Source: JAMZMI01 sp049115715 (lineage in GTDB: Bacteria; Bacteroidota; Bacteroidia; Cytophagales; Cyclobacteriaceae). From it: 64,000 nucleotides of DNA. The DNA lies in NCBI GenBank assembly GCA_049115715.1, contig JAGDZQ010000025.1, positions 248,001 through 312,000 on the forward strand. The letters run 5' to 3'. The notes under the pieces were generated by a model. That model saw nothing but the letters and a program-made list of their open reading frames with translations. It did not search any database and was not told the DNA's origin. Shown piece after piece: positions 63,477 to 64,000 of the stretch. The position numbers and the translations under genes are program-made. Numbering within the stretch: the first letter of the stretch is position 1; each line of letters begins with the position of its first letter.

Positions 63477-64000
63477 ATGAGCAAAAAAACAGTTTGGCAC
63501 AAAGTATTGGAAGACAAAACGGAACTCCCTGAGGGAAGGGTAATGACCGTAACGGCGGGTCACAAAGGAATCTGTCTTACTCATTTCAAAGGAAAATATT
63601 CTGCTCTGGACAATCAATGTCCGCACCAAAAGGGGCCACTCGGTGAGGGTTCGATAGAAGATGGTGCTTTGAGATGCCCTTGGCATGGGTGGGATTTTGA
63701 TCCTTGTACGGGGAAAGCTCCGGGTTTTGATGACGGTGGGGTTCCTACTTATCAGCTCAAAGAAGACGGTGATGCCATCTATGTAGGACTTGAGGAAGAG
63801 GACGATCATGAGGCGACCATTTCTGACGTAATGGTAGAAACGATGGTCAACTGGGGAGTCACCAAAGTATTTGGCATGGTGGGACACTCCAACCTTGGGT
63901 TTGCTGACGCGATGAGAAGGCAAGAGGAAAAAGGAAATCTCAACTTTTTCGGCATTCGTCATGAAGGAGCTGCGGCATTTGCGTGCTCGGCCTATAGCAA
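63477..64000 (+). CDS. Rieske - thiamine-diphosphate enzyme fusion, C-terminus outside window
   Basis: Partial; 174 codons are visible from the ATG at 63477. A Rieske [2Fe-2S] domain comes first, with C48-x-H50 and C67-x2-H70 (CPHQKGPL and CPWHGWDF). After an acidic linker, from about residue 112, the start of a thiamine-diphosphate-dependent enzyme (ISDVMVETMVNWGVTKVFGM, then IRHEGAAAFA with the cofactor-activating Glu) follows. This part resembles pyruvate oxidase and acetolactate synthase. The enzyme's substrate cannot be told from the visible part. It is the second Rieske fusion within 4 kb. Confidence 0.88.
   Translation, partial: MSKKTVWHKVLEDKTELPEGRVMTVTAGHKGICLTHFKGKYSALDNQCPHQKGPLGEGSIEDGALRCPWHGWDFDPCTGKAPGFDDGGVPTYQLKEDGDAIYVGLEEEDDHEATISDVMVETMVNWGVTKVFGMVGHSNLGFADAMRRQEEKGNLNFFGIRHEGAAAFACSAYS

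Noticed and set aside
63462..63962. Open frame of 166 codons on the minus strand
   Set aside because: It is antisense to the Rieske-thiamine gene, whose plus-strand translation has clear Rieske ligands and enzyme motifs; the antisense protein has no recognisable feature.
1..64000. tRNA, rRNA, CRISPR arrays, integrase or transposase genes
   Set aside because: I looked for cloverleaf arms, rRNA-like blocks, regularly spaced direct repeats and recombinase motifs by eye and found none; a covariance scan would be needed to exclude small RNAs.

Overview
The window looks like a chromosome segment from a marine-type member of the Bacteroidota, probably Cytophagales. The evidence is several TonB-dependent receptors including a SusC/SusD pair, cargo proteins with type IX secretion (T9SS) sorting domains, LytTR two-component genes, AT-rich DNA, and promoters of the TAnnTTTG type used by this phylum. 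I see no rRNA, tRNA, CRISPR array or intact insertion sequence. The organism call is inference from gene content.

Layout. 1-2.3 kb (minus): a two-gene unit with an outer-membrane barrel protein and a large secreted protein that runs off the left edge. 2.9-3.5 kb: a tiny ORF and a barrel receptor gene reduced to its two ends. 3.5-8.5 kb (minus): an operon of TonB-dependent receptor, DUF2141 protein, TPR protein, LytS-like kinase and LytTR regulator. 8.7-13.8 kb (plus): an acyl-CoA dehydrogenase whose promoter lies between two palindromic operators, a conserved protein of unknown function, and a sodium symporter. 14.3-20.8 kb (minus): SusC, SusD and a surface lipoprotein. Diverging from these, 21.1-29.2 kb (plus) holds two tandem giant secreted proteins that join FG-GAP/ASPIC repeats to a vanadium-haloperoxidase-like domain and a T9SS tail. 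A third FG-GAP/ASPIC protein converges on them. 31-38 kb: housekeeping and envelope genes, including an NhaC antiporter, lysA and dapD with a TPR lipoprotein between them, and a glycosyltransferase.

38.2-43 kb (plus): a metal-uptake operon (DtxR-family repressor, binding lipoprotein, ATPase, two permeases) behind a perfect-arm palindrome. One permease carries its own DtxR-like C-terminal domain. 43-46.6 kb: mnmE, decayed Crp/Fnr and VOC fragments, SRPBCC and DUF1761 genes, and a sigma factor with a cysteine-containing tail.

46.9-59.4 kb is the accessory (defence) region. It contains a Panacea-domain protein, a nuclease-like protein, a cluster of REP-like repeats, a flavin-binding-fold protein, and then one tightly packed run: AbiEi antitoxin, AbiEii toxin, HsdM, HsdS, HsdR, a DUF45 metallopeptidase and a four-helix membrane protein. 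A truncated predicted-nuclease start codon fragment follows. 59.5-64 kb: a Rieske-glutamate-synthase-like fusion, a CPA1 antiporter and a NAD(P)HX epimerase in one overlapping operon. After these come a structured, possibly RNA-encoding, intergenic element and the start of a second Rieske fusion, this time to a thiamine-diphosphate enzyme.

The best candidates for undescribed biology are the haloperoxidase/FG-GAP pair facing a SusCD operon, the toxin-antitoxin plus type I restriction operon with two extra genes, and the twin Rieske fusions.
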